Notes under the pieces: generated by a model
What the model was told of the DNA's origin: nothing
Databases searched by the model: none
The model's input: only the letters and a program-made list of their open reading frames with translations
In this document: one piece after another, positions 62,291-64,000 of the stretch
Position numbering within the stretch: the first letter of the stretch is position 1
Layout of the letters: each line of letters opens with the position of its first letter
Position numbers and translations under genes: made by a program
Assembly (NCBI RefSeq): GCF_900100705.1
Contig: NZ_FNCH01000003.1
Span: forward strand, 124,001-188,000
DNA: 64,000 nucleotides
Source: Pedobacter terrae
Lineage (GTDB): Bacteria > Bacteroidota > Bacteroidia > Sphingobacteriales > Sphingobacteriaceae
Direction: 5' to 3'

Positions 62291-64000
62291 CTAATTCTTC
62301 ATCCTTCCCTGCTCTGCTTCGGTACCTGTTGAACGGCGGCGTGCTGGTTTGATCTCATTTTTGCCAAAACGATAGGTAAAGCTGATTCTGCCAATTTGAG
62401 TTTCATTTTTTTGATGTAACGAGTAGGTTAAGCCAGGATAAGCACTTGATAGATTATTTTCAGACATATTAAATATATCTGATAAGGCCAGCTTCAAACT
62501 TGCTTTCTTTTTGAACAACGACTTGCTCAAACCTGCGTCAATATAATAACGGGCTTTTAAACTTAGCGTTCCATAATCAAGTGGCGATTCATAACTACCG
62601 TTCAGCTCTGCAGTAAAGCCATCCATAATGGTAAAGGTTTGCTGAGATTTAAACTGGAAGGATGTTTTTCCGGTTTTTAACGCACTCCCAGCCAGATCTG
62701 GCGCTTCAAAACTAAGGTAAAAAACATTTAAATTATTATTGGTCTGCCACCATTTCGTAAGCTGAAGCGGCACGTTTAAATTGGCATTGTAGCTAATGTT
62801 GGTGGCGATGTTTGCATTGGTTTGATATAAAGACTGACTTGCTGCATCAGGTAGGATTACTTCAGCAATTACATCGTTAATCCTGCTATAACCTAATGAT
62901 AACATGTATTTTTGTAGCAGCGTATAACTTAACTCAAAATTGTGTGTATACTGCGGCTTTAGGAATGGATTCCCTTTGCTATAGGTAAATTCGTCCAGGT
63001 AGTAAATAAATGGGTTTAAAGCGTCATAACTGGGACGGTCTATCCTTCTGCTATAAGAAAACCCTAACTGATTGTCTTTTGAAAGCTTTTGTTGGACAAA
63101 TAAAGTTGGAAAGAAATCCCAGTAATTTCGTTCCACCACAGTGTTTTTGGTAATCAAATTTCCTTTAGAATTGGTTTGCTCCACCCTTAGGCCAATCTGT
63201 ACGCTGGTATTTTTAAACTGTTTGTTTACATTGGTATAAGCCGCATTTACATTCTCATCGTATACGAATTGATTGCTTCTTTTAATATCGTTCCTCCATA
63301 TATTATTTACATATTCTTCTGCCTGAAGATCGTTATCGGTTTTAACCCAGCTGCTTTTAACCCCAGCTTCCAGTTTAACTGTTTTGCTTAGCGAAACATT
63401 ATAATCAATTTTAAATGCTTTAATATCTATAATGGAGGGGGTATTGTTCCTGGTGTAGATGATTGGGCGGATGCTGTTTCCATTTTCAAACCGGTAATCA
63501 TTTGCATAGTCAGAGCCATCGTTTCCGTTATACCTCGAGTAATCTACATCTGCAGAGATTTCTGAACCCGCCGTATCCAGAACAGATTTATAATTTAAAT
63601 TATAAGAAACGTTATTGTATTTGTTAGTTTGTAATGAGTTGGTTATCAGGCTTGAATCTGCTTTTTGAAACGATGGGCCAATAAAAGTGTTGTTCGCGGA
63701 AGCTTCAGTGCCGTGGTTAAAATAACCGTTAACCAATATGCCAATGGTGTTTTTCTTGTCGATAAAATAATCCAATCCTGCCTTGAGGTTATTGTTGTAC
63801 TGTTTTCTATTGCTTTCACCCACCTGGCTAAAGTAAGTATCGGGTGTGCCGTTCGAAATCCGGTCGATAGCAATCAGGTTATCGCGCTCAAACTTGCCAT
63901 AGTTGTAATTACCAAAAAAATTAAGTTTCTGGCTGCGGTGGTTCAGGTTTAAACCTGCATTTCCCCTTAGGTTTTTACCATAACCTAACGATCCGTTTAA
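62291..64000 (-). CDS. Outer membrane beta-barrel protein (OMP_b-brl_3 type), 5'-truncated
   Basis: At least 569 residues visible; the frame is open to the window edge, so the N-terminus is missing and the GTG at 63823 is not the start. Many amphipathic strands (for example NHRSQKLNFFGNYNYG, LGFSYSRRIDRPSYDALNPF, FEYSKGN-like loop FTYSKGNPFLKP) are typical of the TonB-receptor-like barrel family with an N-terminal carboxypeptidase domain. C-terminal barrel strand ISFTYRFGKNE, then a short basic tail. Substrate unknown. Confidence 0.8.
   Translation of the reverse strand, partial: LNGSLGYGKNLRGNAGLNLNHRSQKLNFFGNYNYGKFERDNLIAIDRISNGTPDTYFSQVGESNRKQYNNNLKAGLDYFIDKKNTIGILVNGYFNHGTEASANNTFIGPSFQKADSSLITNSLQTNKYNNVSYNLNYKSVLDTAGSEISADVDYSRYNGNDGSDYANDYRFENGNSIRPIIYTRNNTPSIIDIKAFKIDYNVSLSKTVKLEAGVKSSWVKTDNDLQAEEYVNNIWRNDIKRSNQFVYDENVNAAYTNVNKQFKNTSVQIGLRVEQTNSKGNLITKNTVVERNYWDFFPTLFVQQKLSKDNQLGFSYSRRIDRPSYDALNPFIYYLDEFTYSKGNPFLKPQYTHNFELSYTLLQKYMLSLGYSRINDVIAEVILPDAASQSLYQTNANIATNISYNANLNVPLQLTKWWQTNNNLNVFYLSFEAPDLAGSALKTGKTSFQFKSQQTFTIMDGFTAELNGSYESPLDYGTLSLKARYYIDAGLSKSLFKKKASLKLALSDIFNMSENNLSSAYPGLTYSLHQKNETQIGRISFTYRFGKNEIKPARRRSTGTEAEQGRMKN

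Overview
The window looks like a Bacteroidota chromosome, most like a Pedobacter-type member of the Sphingobacteriaceae. The DNA is AT-rich, candidate promoters carry the TAnnTTTG minus-7 box typical of the phylum, and there is a TonB-dependent receptor with a carboxypeptidase-like N-terminal domain, an OMP-type barrel, an M14 peptidase, a DUF6266 relic and many TPR and lipoprotein genes. No rRNA, tRNA, CRISPR array or intact transposase was seen.

Layout. 1-4.6 kb: a left-truncated gene, a 1.2 kb gene graveyard, a GIN-domain (DUF2807) protein and a class C beta-lactamase-fold hydrolase. 4.9-15.9 kb: nine tightly packed plus-strand genes coding for a lipoprotein, a 3-TM protein, a tubulin/FtsZ-like GTPase, a giant Hsp70/actin-like ATPase, a partner with a Pro-rich tail, two TerD proteins, an OmpA-domain anchor and a small membrane protein. 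15.9-16.9 kb: a non-coding stretch with a strict 11-bp GGTAA array. 16.9-21 kb (minus): a nuclease pair and a four-gene membrane operon (PH-SHOCT, 4-TM, coiled-coil 4-TM, VWA-like). 21.9-27.3 kb: a PD-(D/E)XK protein, a NarL-type response regulator, a TPR histidine kinase, a small secreted protein and a 2-TM protein. 28-34.5 kb (minus): the thiamine operon thiS-thiC-thiE-like-thiE-thiG-thiH-thiF behind a TPP riboswitch. 34.9-54.7 kb: mostly ordinary chromosome (decayed ABC-F gene, LRR-kinase, Crp/Fnr regulator, peptidases, epimerases, rhomboid, DUF4407, carB). 55-62 kb: a NadR-like kinase, then a second TPP riboswitch with a large insertion, a TonB receptor, a ThiE-like, a DoxX-like and a TPK-like protein. 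The right edge is a truncated barrel protein.

Main result. Five promoters between 4.8 and 26.1 kb share one architecture: a 16-bp palindrome (consensus TTACGG-N4-CCGTAA), exactly 21 bp, then TACTTTT(G/A), 18-61 nt before a start codon. They sit in front of the TerD/tubulin/Hsp70 operon, the PH-SHOCT/VWA operon, the PD-(D/E)XK gene, the response regulator (this promoter lies inside the kinase gene) and the 2-TM gene. This ties the region into one apparent regulon, probably run by its own two-component system, with the palindrome placed about where an activator would replace the minus-33 box. I infer an envelope-linked stress or conflict system with TerD, chaperone and cytoskeletal parts; its biochemical function is not visible in the sequence.

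Elsewhere the intergenic DNA is rich in palindromic interspersed repeats and decaying gene fragments.
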